In this document: positions 5,951-11,236 of the stretch, in pieces | How positions within the stretch are numbered: position 1 is the first letter of the stretch | Layout of the letters: every line of letters starts with the position of its first letter | Source of the DNA: Bacteroidales bacterium | GTDB taxonomy: Bacteria > Bacteroidota > Bacteroidia > Bacteroidales > Paludibacteraceae | DNA: 11,236 nucleotides | Assembly (NCBI GenBank): GCA_900766775.1 | Contig: CAAFXN010000225.1 | Span: forward strand, 1 to 11,236 | Direction of reading: 5' to 3' | Notes under the pieces: generated by a model | The model's input: the letters and a program-made list of their open reading frames with translations, nothing else | Told to the model about the DNA's origin: nothing | Databases searched by the model: none | Position numbers and translations under genes: made by a program

Positions 5951-6184
5951 AGATTTTCTTTTTGATTTTGTATAGATTTCTGAGCGAAGCGAAAGGGCTT
6001 AAAGATTCGTTCCTTAATTTTCAGTAAAGATTTTAGAGGTTATTCTTGCAAAGATTTTTTTGGGGGGATAACAAAAGGGTATCCAACCATAATCCTACCT
6101 AAAAATCTTTCTTAAAAATAGGATGAGCGATTGTCGTTCATTTCGCTACGCTCAGAAATCAAAATAAAATCAAGACTAAAATCT
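5951..6184. repeat. 234-bp imperfect palindrome (MITE-like or structured element)
   Basis: The first 44 bases match the reverse complement of the last 44 at 37 positions, including an unbroken GATTTCTGAGCG and AGCGAAA. The interior also aligns loosely with its own reverse complement (for example AAAGATTTTAGAGGTTA against AAAGATTTTTAGGTAGGATTA), so most of the element could fold into one long imperfect hairpin. It lies in the 365-bp gene-free stretch between the fumarase stop and the DUF4405 start. No reading frame and no clear target-site duplication were seen. Confidence 0.6.
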
Positions 6185-6190
6185 CATTTT

Positions 6191-6256
6191 CCCCTCCCCT
6201 GCGAAGCCCTTCCCCTCCCTTCGTAGGGAGGGTCGGGGAGGGTCCTTGAGGGTCGT
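6191..6256. repeat. C/G-rich palindromic element after the fumarase gene
   Basis: A pyrimidine-rich run (CCCCTCCCCTGCGAAG and on) leads to CCCTCCCT-TCGT-AGGGAGGG, an 8-bp hairpin at 6213-6232. Then GGTC recurs at 6231, 6241 and 6251 (10-bp period). It starts a few bases past the fumarase stop on the minus strand. No T run follows, so it is not a standard terminator, but it may protect or end the transcript. Confidence 0.6.
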
Positions 6257-6259
6257 GTC

Positions 6260-7897
6260 CTACAATATCGTGCACCCCGCGCAGGGCTTCAGTTGCTTGA
6301 AGAAGTCGTTGCCCTTGTCGTCCACCAAGATGAACGCGGGGAAGTTCTCCACCTCAATCTTCCATATCGCCTCCATGCCCAACTCGGGGTACTCCACGCA
6401 CTCGATGGACTTGATGTTCTCCTGCGCCAATATGGCAGCCGGACCGCCTATCGAGCCGAGGTAGAAACCGCCGTGTTTCTGACAAGCGTTGGTAACATCT
6501 ATCGAGCGGTTGCCCTTCGCCAGCATGATGAGCGAGCCACCGTGGTCTTGGAACTCATCCACATACGGGTCCATGCGCCCTGCCGTGGTCGGACCCATCG
6601 AGCCGCACGCCATCCCCGCAGGGGTCTTCGCCGGACCGGCGTAGTAAATCGGATGGTTCTTCAGATACTCGGGCATTGCCTCGCCGGCGTCTAAACGCGC
6701 TTTTATCTTCGCGTGCGCAATATCCCGCCCTACAATAATCGTGCCGTTCAGCGACAGGCGCGTGCCTATCGGGTATTTCGTCAGTATCTTGCACACATCC
6801 GCCATCGGCTGATTCAGGTCGATACGCACGGCATCGCCCTCGCCCGCGTTGCGCAACTCCTCGGGAATCAGCGACGCGGGGTTGCTGTCCATCTTCTCTA
6901 TCCAGATACCGTCTTGGTTGATTTTGCACTTGATGTTGCGGTCTGCCGAGCAACTCACGCCCAGTCCAATCGGGCAACTTGCGCCGTGGCGAGGCAGGCG
7001 TACCACACGCACGTCATGTGCCATGTATTTCCCGCCGAACTGTGCACCCAAACCTATCTTGTATGCCTCTTGCAGCAGTTGTTTCTCCAACTCCACGTCG
7101 CGGAATGCACGCCCCGTCTCATCGCCCGTAGTCGGCAGACTATCATAGTAATGCGTCGAAGCCAACTTCACCGTCAGCAGGTTCTTCTCCGCGCTCGTAC
7201 CGCCTATCACAATCGCAATATGATACGGAGGACAAGCCGCCGTACCGAGGCTCTTCATCTTCTCCACGAGGAACGGAATCAGTGTCCCGGGGTTCTGAAT
7301 ACGCGCCTTTGTCTCTTGATACAGATAGGTCTTGTTCGCGCTGCCGCCGCCTTTCGTTACGCACAGGAAGCGGTACTCCATCCCTTCCGTCGCCTCGATG
7401 TCTATCTGCGCGGGCAGGTTGCACTTCGTGTTCACCTCCTCGTACATCGACAGCGGCGCGTTCTGCGAGTAGCGCAGGTTATCCGTGGTGTAGGTGTTGA
7501 AAACACCCTTGCTCAGTGCCTCTTCATCGCAGTAGCCCGTCCACACCTGCTGACCTTTCTCGCCGTGTACGATAGCCGTTCCCGTGTCTTGACACAGCGG
7601 CAACTGCCCTTTGCAAGCCACCTCCGCATTGCGCAGGAAGGTCAGCGCCACATACTTGTCGTTAGCGCTTGCCTCAGGGTCGCGCAGTATCTTCGCCACC
7701 TGCTCGTTATGCGAACGGCGAAGCATAAAACTCACATCGTGGAACGCCTGTTGTGCCATCAGCGTCAAACCCTCTGCTTCCACTTTCAGCATCGGATGTC
7801 CCTCGAACTCGCCGACCGACACATAGTCTTTCGTCAGCAGATAATACTCCGTCTCATCTTTACCCACCTGAAACATAGGTGCATACTTAAAGTCCAT
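6260..7897 (-). CDS. fumA: Class I fumarate hydratase, [4Fe-4S] dependent
   Basis: The 545-residue cytoplasmic enzyme interconverts fumarate and malate. The three cluster cysteines known for FumA of E. coli (C105, C224, C318) are matched at C102 in LPLCQDTGTAIV, C222 in GTAACPPYHIA and C316 in GLGVSCSADRNIK. Both the N-terminal iron-sulfur domain (to about 330) and the C-terminal beta domain (DLNQPM...LSLNGTIIVGRDIAHAKIKARL...YYAGPAKTPAG...GSMGPTTAGRMDPYVD) are complete, and length is the family norm. In anaerobic Bacteroidales this enzyme works in the reductive branch from oxaloacetate to succinate, a main fermentation route; such clustered enzymes are oxygen sensitive. FumA and FumB cannot be told apart from sequence, so the symbol is nominal. 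The gene is monocistronic by position. Its likely promoter is about 300 bases upstream, leaving a long repeat-filled leader. Confidence 0.96.
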   Translation of the reverse strand: MDFKYAPMFQVGKDETEYYLLTKDYVSVGEFEGHPMLKVEAEGLTLMAQQAFHDVSFMLRRSHNEQVAKILRDPEASANDKYVALTFLRNAEVACKGQLPLCQDTGTAIVHGEKGQQVWTGYCDEEALSKGVFNTYTTDNLRYSQNAPLSMYEEVNTKCNLPAQIDIEATEGMEYRFLCVTKGGGSANKTYLYQETKARIQNPGTLIPFLVEKMKSLGTAACPPYHIAIVIGGTSAEKNLLTVKLASTHYYDSLPTTGDETGRAFRDVELEKQLLQEAYKIGLGAQFGGKYMAHDVRVVRLPRHGASCPIGLGVSCSADRNIKCKINQDGIWIEKMDSNPASLIPEELRNAGEGDAVRIDLNQPMADVCKILTKYPIGTRLSLNGTIIVGRDIAHAKIKARLDAGEAMPEYLKNHPIYYAGPAKTPAGMACGSMGPTTAGRMDPYVDEFQDHGGSLIMLAKGNRSIDVTNACQKHGGFYLGSIGGPAAILAQENIKSIECVEYPELGMEAIWKIEVENFPAFILVDDKGNDFFKQLKPCAGCTIL

Positions 7898-7930
7898 ATC
7901 TATAGATGTTTATTAGTTTCTATCTCTCCC

Positions 7931-8150
7931 TTCCCCCTGTCTTCCCCCTGTCTGCATACCGTCTTTTAGCCGAAGATAAGCCGAGGATAAGCCGTCGATT
8001 ACGTAGGATATACGTAAGATATACGTAGGATATACGTAGGATATACGTAGGATATACGTAGGATAACCGAGTGTATTAGCCACCTCTTAGCCGTCTATTA
8101 GCCGACCTAAAGCCGTTCATATCCCTCTCGTATTTCGCCCGTATGCCCCT
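7931..8150. repeat. 11-bp-period degenerate tandem array, about 20 units
   Basis: Counting in 11-base steps from 7931 keeps phase throughout: TTCCCCCTGTC twice, TGCATACCGTC, TTTTAGCCGAA, GATAAGCCGAG, GATAAGCCGTC, GATTACGTAGG, ATATACGTAAG, then ATATACGTAGG four times (8019-8062), ATAACCGAGTG, TATTAGCCACC, TCTTAGCCGTC, TATTAGCCGAC, CTAAAGCCGTT. The last few units to 8150 are poorer. The centre is a near-perfect tandem repeat, while the flanks share only the phase and an AGCCG core. It fills much of the 522-bp gene-free region between the fumarase start and the tRNA gene. If the promoter at 8194-8225 is right, it is transcribed as the fumarase leader. Confidence 0.85.
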
Positions 8151-8193
8151 TTCCCCGACTGTCCGAGCGCAAGAATATCCCACAATCAGCCTG

Positions 8194-8225
8194 CAAAGAT
8201 ACAAAAAAAAACGAACATACACAAG
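8194..8225 (-). promoter_or_regulatory. Promoter for the fumarase gene
   Basis: Minus-strand reading gives CTTG (8222-8225), 20 bases, then TATCTTTG (8194-8201), a perfect TAnnTTTG box with a one-base-off TTTG element. Transcription would start near 8187 and give a leader of about 290 bases containing the 11-bp array. No better box was seen nearer the start codon. Confidence 0.6.
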
Positions 8226-8271
8226 AAAATCAAGAAAAAATGCACTTTCTTGTATTTTTTTTGCCCGAAAA

Positions 8272-8303
8272 TTTGGTCATATCAAAAAAAAGCAGTACCT
8301 TTG
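8272..8303 (+). promoter_or_regulatory. Promoter for tRNA-Lys
   Basis: TTTG (8272-8275), 20 bases, TACCTTTG (8296-8303): an exact match to the Bacteroidetes primary sigma factor consensus. It diverges from the fumarase promoter about 70 bases away. The tRNA starts about 110 bases downstream, so a 5' leader must be removed. That leader holds a small hairpin (CGGGA-CCA-TCCCG) and the heptamer array. Confidence 0.75.
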
Positions 8304-8377
8304 CACTCGCTTTTGAAAAACGGGACCATCCCGCTAAGGAATAGATGAACAAAAGAAATAAGTTTGCAATGCTCTCT

Positions 8378-8405
8378 TAATTCCTAATTCCTAACTCCTA
8401 ATTCC
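8378..8405. repeat. Heptamer tandem array in the tRNA leader
   Basis: Four 7-bp units, TAATTCC, TAATTCC, TAACTCC and TAATTCC, end 14 bases before the tRNA. The TTCC/CTCC pattern and 7-bp period are those of the arrays around the four-helix-bundle gene, with a different lead dinucleotide. Confidence 0.75.
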
Positions 8406-8419
8406 TAATAGAAAGCAAC

Positions 8420-8492
8420 GTCTCCCTAGCTCAGTTGGTAGAGCAACTGACTCTTAATCAGTGGGTCGAGAGTTCGAGCCTCTCGGGGGACA
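8420..8492 (+). tRNA. tRNA-Lys (anticodon CTT)
   Basis: A full cloverleaf is present: acceptor GTCTCCC/GGGGGAC (one G-U pair), D arm GCTC-AGTTGGTA-GAGC, anticodon stem ACTGA/TCAGT with loop CTCTTAA (anticodon CTT at 8453-8455, reading AAG), variable loop GGGTC, and T arm GAGAG-TTCGAGC-CTCTC. The discriminator base is A. The 3' CCA is not encoded (CAAG follows), as is common in Bacteroidetes, so it must be added by tRNA nucleotidyltransferase. Confidence 0.97.
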
Positions 8493-8519
8493 CAAGAAAA
8501 GTTGTAATATGTTGATGGG

Positions 8520-8553
8520 AAGCGACTGTGCGAGGAGCGCAGTCGCTTTTATT
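8520..8553 (+). terminator. Intrinsic terminator of the tRNA gene
   Basis: A 12-bp stem (AAGCGACTGTGC with GCGCAGTCGCTT, one G-U) closes the loop GAGGA and is followed by TTATT. It lies 27 bases past the tRNA and separates it from the next promoter. Confidence 0.8.
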
Positions 8554-8595
8554 CGTCGGTATATGCCGTGTACAAGCGAAAAAGTATGCGAAAAG

Positions 8596-8627
8596 TTTGC
8601 GTATGTCATTATTTCTTTGTACCTTTG
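8596..8627 (+). promoter_or_regulatory. Promoter for the DUF4837 lipoprotein gene
   Basis: TTTG (8596-8599), 20 bases, TACCTTTG (8620-8627): an exact Bacteroidetes consensus, 19 bases before the ATG at 8647. It fixes that ATG as the start and rules out the longer open frame that reaches back into the tRNA. Confidence 0.8.
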
Positions 8628-8646
8628 CCGACAAATTCCTGTGAGT

Positions 8647-9813
8647 ATGAAAAGGGTATATATATATATGGTGTGCGCGTTAGCCGTGCTGCTGACGGGC
8701 TGCGGAAAGAGTGGTGGTCGCACCTTGACCAGTGCGACGGGGTCTATCTACGAGTGTCTGGTGGTCATGCCCGACAGACCGCTCTCGCAAGAGGTGTTGC
8801 GTTCGGTCTCTCTTTCTATCGCAGAGGGCAGTGCCTATCAGGAAGCCGTCGCCACTACCTACGACTTGGTGAAGGCGGTTATGGCGGCAGACATGCCTTG
8901 CCTGCCGCAGATGGAGCCTTATTTTACGCTCTCGCAGGTGCCTACCGCCGCTTTCGACGACTATCTGAAACCCACGCGCAACATCCTCTTTGTGGACATC
9001 GACCCCAACAAGTACACACAGACTAAGGCGAAAGTCTCCACCAACGTGTGGTCTAAACCCCAGGCGGTCTATCGTATTCAGGCACCTTCGGACGAGGACT
9101 TCGCCGCCTACTGGCTCGCGCACGGCGAGGAGGTACGCGAGTGGTTCATTCGACAAGAGTTGAAGCGACAGACTACGTTCTACCGTGGTTCCACCAACCA
9201 AGACGCGCGTGCCGCGCTCCAAAAGACCATCGGCTGCGACATGTGGGTCCCCGAAGACTACATGCTGATTATGGACACGGTGCTTACGGGGCTGAGTATC
9301 AAGGATGTGCAGTCTCCTGCCCGCACCATAGACTCTGATGCTCAGGTGCGGCTCGTATGGTGCTGCAACAACAAAGGTCCCATGCGCCGAGACCTTGTCG
9401 TCTATGCCTACGACTACACCAGCGAACAGATGTTCTCTCTCGACCATCTCAATGCTATGCGCGACGAAGTGCTCGGCAAGGTCATCACCGCTTCGGTAGA
9501 AGGTTCCTACATGGGTACGGAGTACCGTGTCTTCCCGCCGCAGAGTAGGGTAGTGCCCTCGCTGGAGAACAAGCCCGATGAAGGTTTCTACGCTACCGAG
9601 GTGCGCGGACTCTGGAAGATTAATCATGGCGAGGCGATGGGAGGACCGTATGTCAGCCTGTCGCGACTTGACCAAGCCAATGGACGAGTGGTTACCGCCG
9701 AGACCTTCCTCTTCGCTGCAGGACAAAAGAAGCGCAACGCCCTCCGACAATCAGAAGCCATCCTCTATACCCTCAAGATGACCTACGAGCAACCCAACCC
9801 CCCCGCAAAGTAA
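8647..9813 (+). CDS. DUF4837 family lipoprotein
   Basis: The 388-residue protein starts with a lipoprotein signal peptide: a hydrophobic run and lipobox LTGC, with the lipidated cysteine at residue 19. It is therefore expected to be anchored in the envelope. The mature part matches DUF4837, a Bacteroidetes family of unknown function, through segments such as GSIYECLVVMPD, LPQMEPYFTLSQVP, RNILFVDIDPNKYTQ, WSKPQAVYRIQAPSDEDFAAYW, IGCDMWVPEDY, RRDLVVYAYDY, EVRGLWKINHGEAMGGPYVSL and TAETFLFAAGQKKRNALRQSEAILYTLKM. Length is normal and no catalytic motif is evident. It stands alone behind its own promoter. A (TA)n run sits within the signal-peptide codons. The start is fixed by the promoter and signal peptide. 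Family membership is recalled from motifs; no function is proposed. Confidence 0.88.
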   Translation: MKRVYIYMVCALAVLLTGCGKSGGRTLTSATGSIYECLVVMPDRPLSQEVLRSVSLSIAEGSAYQEAVATTYDLVKAVMAADMPCLPQMEPYFTLSQVPTAAFDDYLKPTRNILFVDIDPNKYTQTKAKVSTNVWSKPQAVYRIQAPSDEDFAAYWLAHGEEVREWFIRQELKRQTTFYRGSTNQDARAALQKTIGCDMWVPEDYMLIMDTVLTGLSIKDVQSPARTIDSDAQVRLVWCCNNKGPMRRDLVVYAYDYTSEQMFSLDHLNAMRDEVLGKVITASVEGSYMGTEYRVFPPQSRVVPSLENKPDEGFYATEVRGLWKINHGEAMGGPYVSLSRLDQANGRVVTAETFLFAAGQKKRNALRQSEAILYTLKMTYEQPNPPAK

Positions 9814-9839
9814 GCCGAGATGTATCCCGACTTCGTTTA

Positions 9840-9942
9840 CCCCGACAGGTCGGGGTCGGGAAGAGGCGACATAGATGAGCGTCCCGACCTGTCGGGGCGA
9901 AACAAGGACACACCCCACAAAGCAAGCCCTGTAAGGGCGACA
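9840..9942. repeat. Cluster of palindromic modules after the DUF4837 gene
   Basis: CCCCGACAGGTCGGGG (9840-9855) and TCCCGACCTGTCGGGG (9882-9897) are each near-palindromes and are also inverted copies of each other (15 of 16), so the region can form two small hairpins or one large one. A third, GCCCTGTAAGGGC, lies at about 9927-9939. GGCGACATA or GGCGAAACA follows each module, giving a repeated palindrome-plus-GCGA layout like that of intergenic REP sequences. Confidence 0.65.
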
Positions 9943-9983
9943 TAACTAAATACAAAACCACGGACTCTTATCACATAAGCATA

Positions 9984-10071
9984 GTTAGTGATTAGTTAGT
10001 GATTAGTTAGTGATTAGTTAGTGATTAGTTAGTGATTGCACTGACTATACCGAATCGTTACCGAATCGGAG
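9984..10071. repeat. 11-bp-period tandem array (GTTAGTGATTA)
   Basis: GTTAGTGATTA repeats four times without change from 9984 to 10027, then GTTAGTGATTG, CACTGACTATA, CCGAATCGTTA and CCGAATCGGAG. All are 11 bases and in phase. The perfect centre and drifting edges copy the layout of the array near 8000, with a different unit. With the palindromes and the terminator it fills the 323-bp gap between the two converging genes. Confidence 0.85.
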
Positions 10072-10081
10072 TAGAAACAAA

Positions 10082-10120
10082 AAGGCTGCCTAACAACCCA
10101 AGTTAGACAGCCTTATTTTT
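10082..10120. terminator. Bidirectional intrinsic terminator between converging genes
   Basis: AAGGCTGCCTAAC pairs with GTTAGACAGCCTT (13 bp, one mismatch) around the loop AACCCAA. ATTTTTATA follows on the plus strand. TTTTTGTTTC follows on the minus strand, where it ends the lipoprotein gene 23 bases past its stop. Confidence 0.8.
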
Positions 10121-10136
10121 ATACAGCCTGCAAGCC

Positions 10137-11054
10137 TCATAAATCTTTCACGAGTCTAACGGAATGTCCGTAGTAGCGAAGGCTAAAATACTGCGGCAAT
10201 AATTGCTTTTTATCGAAGAGTAGGTAATAGGCACTTCCATTACCCTCATAATTGGACCAATAACATCCGCTTCGTTGGATATAACCTACATACGCTCCAT
10301 CTCTTCCACCCGCAGCAGGCAGAAATACGGCTCCGGCAGACTCTAATTGAGTCCATTGTGCGAGAGTAAATGTTTGATAATCAGCATATGCTTTTACAAA
10401 AGACTCAGGTTTCCCCGCTTCCGTTTGTTTGGTGTTCATACCACTCTTAAAGCCTATATTGTCAGGACAAATCCAAGAGTCTGGTAGCAAGACCAAGCCA
10501 TTAGCATACTCTGTTTCGTTGATTAGGATGCGTGCAACACCATATTTACTACTTGCGTCCGCACGACTGACAAGAAGGTAAGTCCACTCTTCCGCACTCA
10601 ATGTACGCCAAGTCTTTCCGTCGCCGATATTCTTTCCCCAATCTACAAAAACGCCTCTATAATCGTTTTCTTCGGTAGAAATATCAATACCCCACGTAGA
10701 ACTACCTTTATTCGCACTCCAACCAAAGAGGTCAATCGTATCAGCCAATGCTTCGCCCGATTTACCTCTTCCATAAACATCACCATCCGATACTTCTTTG
10801 CCTCCTACTACATTGGCAGTCCCTAAGAATGCGTATTGTTGTGAAGCAAAAGCCCATGTCTTAGTGCTTTGGATATACTGTAAGTTTCCTGGAGAGAATA
10901 CAACTTGCTTATCCGCTGCAATGGAAAAAGGTTTGCCTACAAAGGTTGCACTTCCTTCATTCTCCGGACTGGGCTCGTTTCTTGACTCGCAACTTACGCA
11001 GCACCAGCCGAATACGCAAAACATGGCGACAAAGAAAATAGTTTTTTGTCTCAT
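10137..11054 (-). CDS. FISUMP-like Bacteroidales surface lipoprotein
   Basis: The 305-residue protein has a lipoprotein signal peptide ending in CVSC (lipidated C22), followed by an acidic stretch (ESRNEPSPENEG) like the lipoprotein export signals of Bacteroidetes surface proteins. The rest is the domain found in many gut Bacteroidales paralogues: FSIAADKQVVFSPGNLQYIQSTKTWAFASQQYAFLG, then DTIDLFGWSANKG, TWRTLSAEEWTYLLVSRADAS, NGLVLLPDSW, FTLAQWTQLESAGAVFLPAAGGRDG and the ending GCYWSNYEGNGSAYYLLF...RYYGHSVRLVKDL. The ending resembles FISUMP (Fibrobacter succinogenes major paralogous) and other C-type-lectin-like domains, suggesting a binding role at the cell surface; the ligand is unknown. 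Base composition is visibly more AT-rich than fumarase or dxr. The start is fixed by the signal peptide. It has a strong terminator, and no clear promoter was seen before it. Confidence 0.82.
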   Translation of the reverse strand: MRQKTIFFVAMFCVFGWCCVSCESRNEPSPENEGSATFVGKPFSIAADKQVVFSPGNLQYIQSTKTWAFASQQYAFLGTANVVGGKEVSDGDVYGRGKSGEALADTIDLFGWSANKGSSTWGIDISTEENDYRGVFVDWGKNIGDGKTWRTLSAEEWTYLLVSRADASSKYGVARILINETEYANGLVLLPDSWICPDNIGFKSGMNTKQTEAGKPESFVKAYADYQTFTLAQWTQLESAGAVFLPAAGGRDGAYVGYIQRSGCYWSNYEGNGSAYYLLFDKKQLLPQYFSLRYYGHSVRLVKDL

Positions 11055-11090
11055 AAAATCTCCCTACATACGTGTCGGGCGCAACTGTTG

Positions 11091-11236
11091 TTACCCATTG
11101 ACTCCATATAGGTAAGTTTTATACAAACAAAAAGCGTGGAGTCTCTCTTTGCTTACTCTACAGTTACGAGGTTCTGGTAAACCCTTAATACAAGAACAAA
11201 CAATCAATACGCCCACGCCGAATATGATAATCTTCG
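11091..11236 (-). CDS. Possible small lipoprotein, partial at the window edge
   Basis: An open minus-strand frame enters from the window edge and runs 47 residues to a TAA, 36 bases before the next lipoprotein gene. Its visible start, KIIIFGVGVLIVCSC, looks like a lipoprotein signal peptide with a lipobox (VCSC). It is followed by a short cysteine-containing, basic tail (IKGLPEPRNCRVSKERL and on, ending LYGVNG). The start codon would lie just outside the window, and the product would be only about 50 residues. It could equally be a decayed gene or a chance frame, because the tail resembles nothing I recognise. Support is only the signal-like N-terminus and the orientation shared with its neighbour. 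Confidence 0.3.
   Translation of the reverse strand, partial: KIIIFGVGVLIVCSCIKGLPEPRNCRVSKERLHAFCLYKTYLYGVNG

Noticed and set aside
6713..7969. 418-residue open frame on the plus strand
   Set aside because: It is antisense to the complete class I fumarase and runs into the repeat array. It has no family resemblance.
8001..8066. Possible CRISPR array
   Set aside because: The repeats are 11 bases and directly adjacent, with no spacers and no cas genes.
8345..8380. Eleven-codon leader peptide frame (MNKRNKFAMLS) before the tRNA
   Set aside because: It lies in the leader of a tRNA transcript with no downstream protein gene to control, and a frame this short is expected by chance.
8461..8646. 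Longer N-terminus for the DUF4837 gene
   Set aside because: The upstream ATG-like start lies within the tRNA, crosses its terminator and precedes the promoter. The ATG at 8647 gives a proper lipoprotein signal peptide.
10137..10300. C-terminus of the FISUMP-like lipoprotein as a diversity-generating retroelement target
   Set aside because: The lectin-like ending fits the protein class, but the segment is not rich in AAY codons. No template repeat or reverse transcriptase is in the window.

Overview
The window looks like chromosomal DNA from a Bacteroidales bacterium. Promoters follow the Bacteroidetes pattern (TTTG, about 20 bases, TAnnTTTG) and starts lack obvious Shine-Dalgarno sites. The proteins belong to families typical of this order: a DUF4837 lipoprotein, a DUF4405 membrane protein, RseP with a charged Bacteroidetes-type insertion, and a lipoprotein of the large Bacteroidales FISUMP-like kind. 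Genus cannot be fixed from the sequence.

Layout. (1) 1-312, plus strand: the C-terminal tail of a large adenine-specific DNA methyltransferase/restriction protein, cut by the window edge. (2) 417-992, minus: a hexapeptide-repeat UDP-sugar N-acetyltransferase of the WbpD/WlbB type, with a bidirectional terminator beyond it. (3) 1199-5894, minus: a probable operon reading DUF4405 membrane protein, degenerate LytM/M23 envelope protein, [four-helix-bundle gene], dxr, rseP. Dxr makes the isoprenoid precursor MEP and RseP is an intramembrane protease, so this is an envelope and isoprenoid housekeeping block. The AT-rich four-helix-bundle gene sits inside it, bounded by a 20-bp inverted repeat and heptamer arrays, and looks like an inserted cassette. 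(4) 5895-6259: no gene; a 234-bp imperfect palindrome and a C/G-rich hairpin element. (5) 6260-7897, minus: class I iron-sulfur fumarase. Its likely promoter lies about 300 bases upstream, so a roughly 220-bp array with an 11-bp period would form its leader. (6) 8272-9813, plus: a tRNA-Lys(CTT) with promoter and terminator, then a DUF4837 lipoprotein with a textbook promoter. (7) 9814-10136: no gene; palindromic modules, a second 11-bp-period array and a bidirectional terminator between converging genes. (8) 10137-11236, minus: a FISUMP-like lipoprotein and, upstream, a possible small lipoprotein cut by the window edge.

No complete new multi-gene system is visible. The most unusual content is between genes. 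Nearly every spacer carries a short-period repeat or palindrome: 11-bp arrays at three loci, 7-bp arrays at three sites (two of them flanking the four-helix-bundle gene), an 8-bp AT-rich array, and several palindromic modules. The 11-bp arrays keep their period while the unit sequence changes. The best leads are that array in the fumarase leader, the four-helix-bundle cassette, and the LytM-domain protein that has lost its zinc-site residues.
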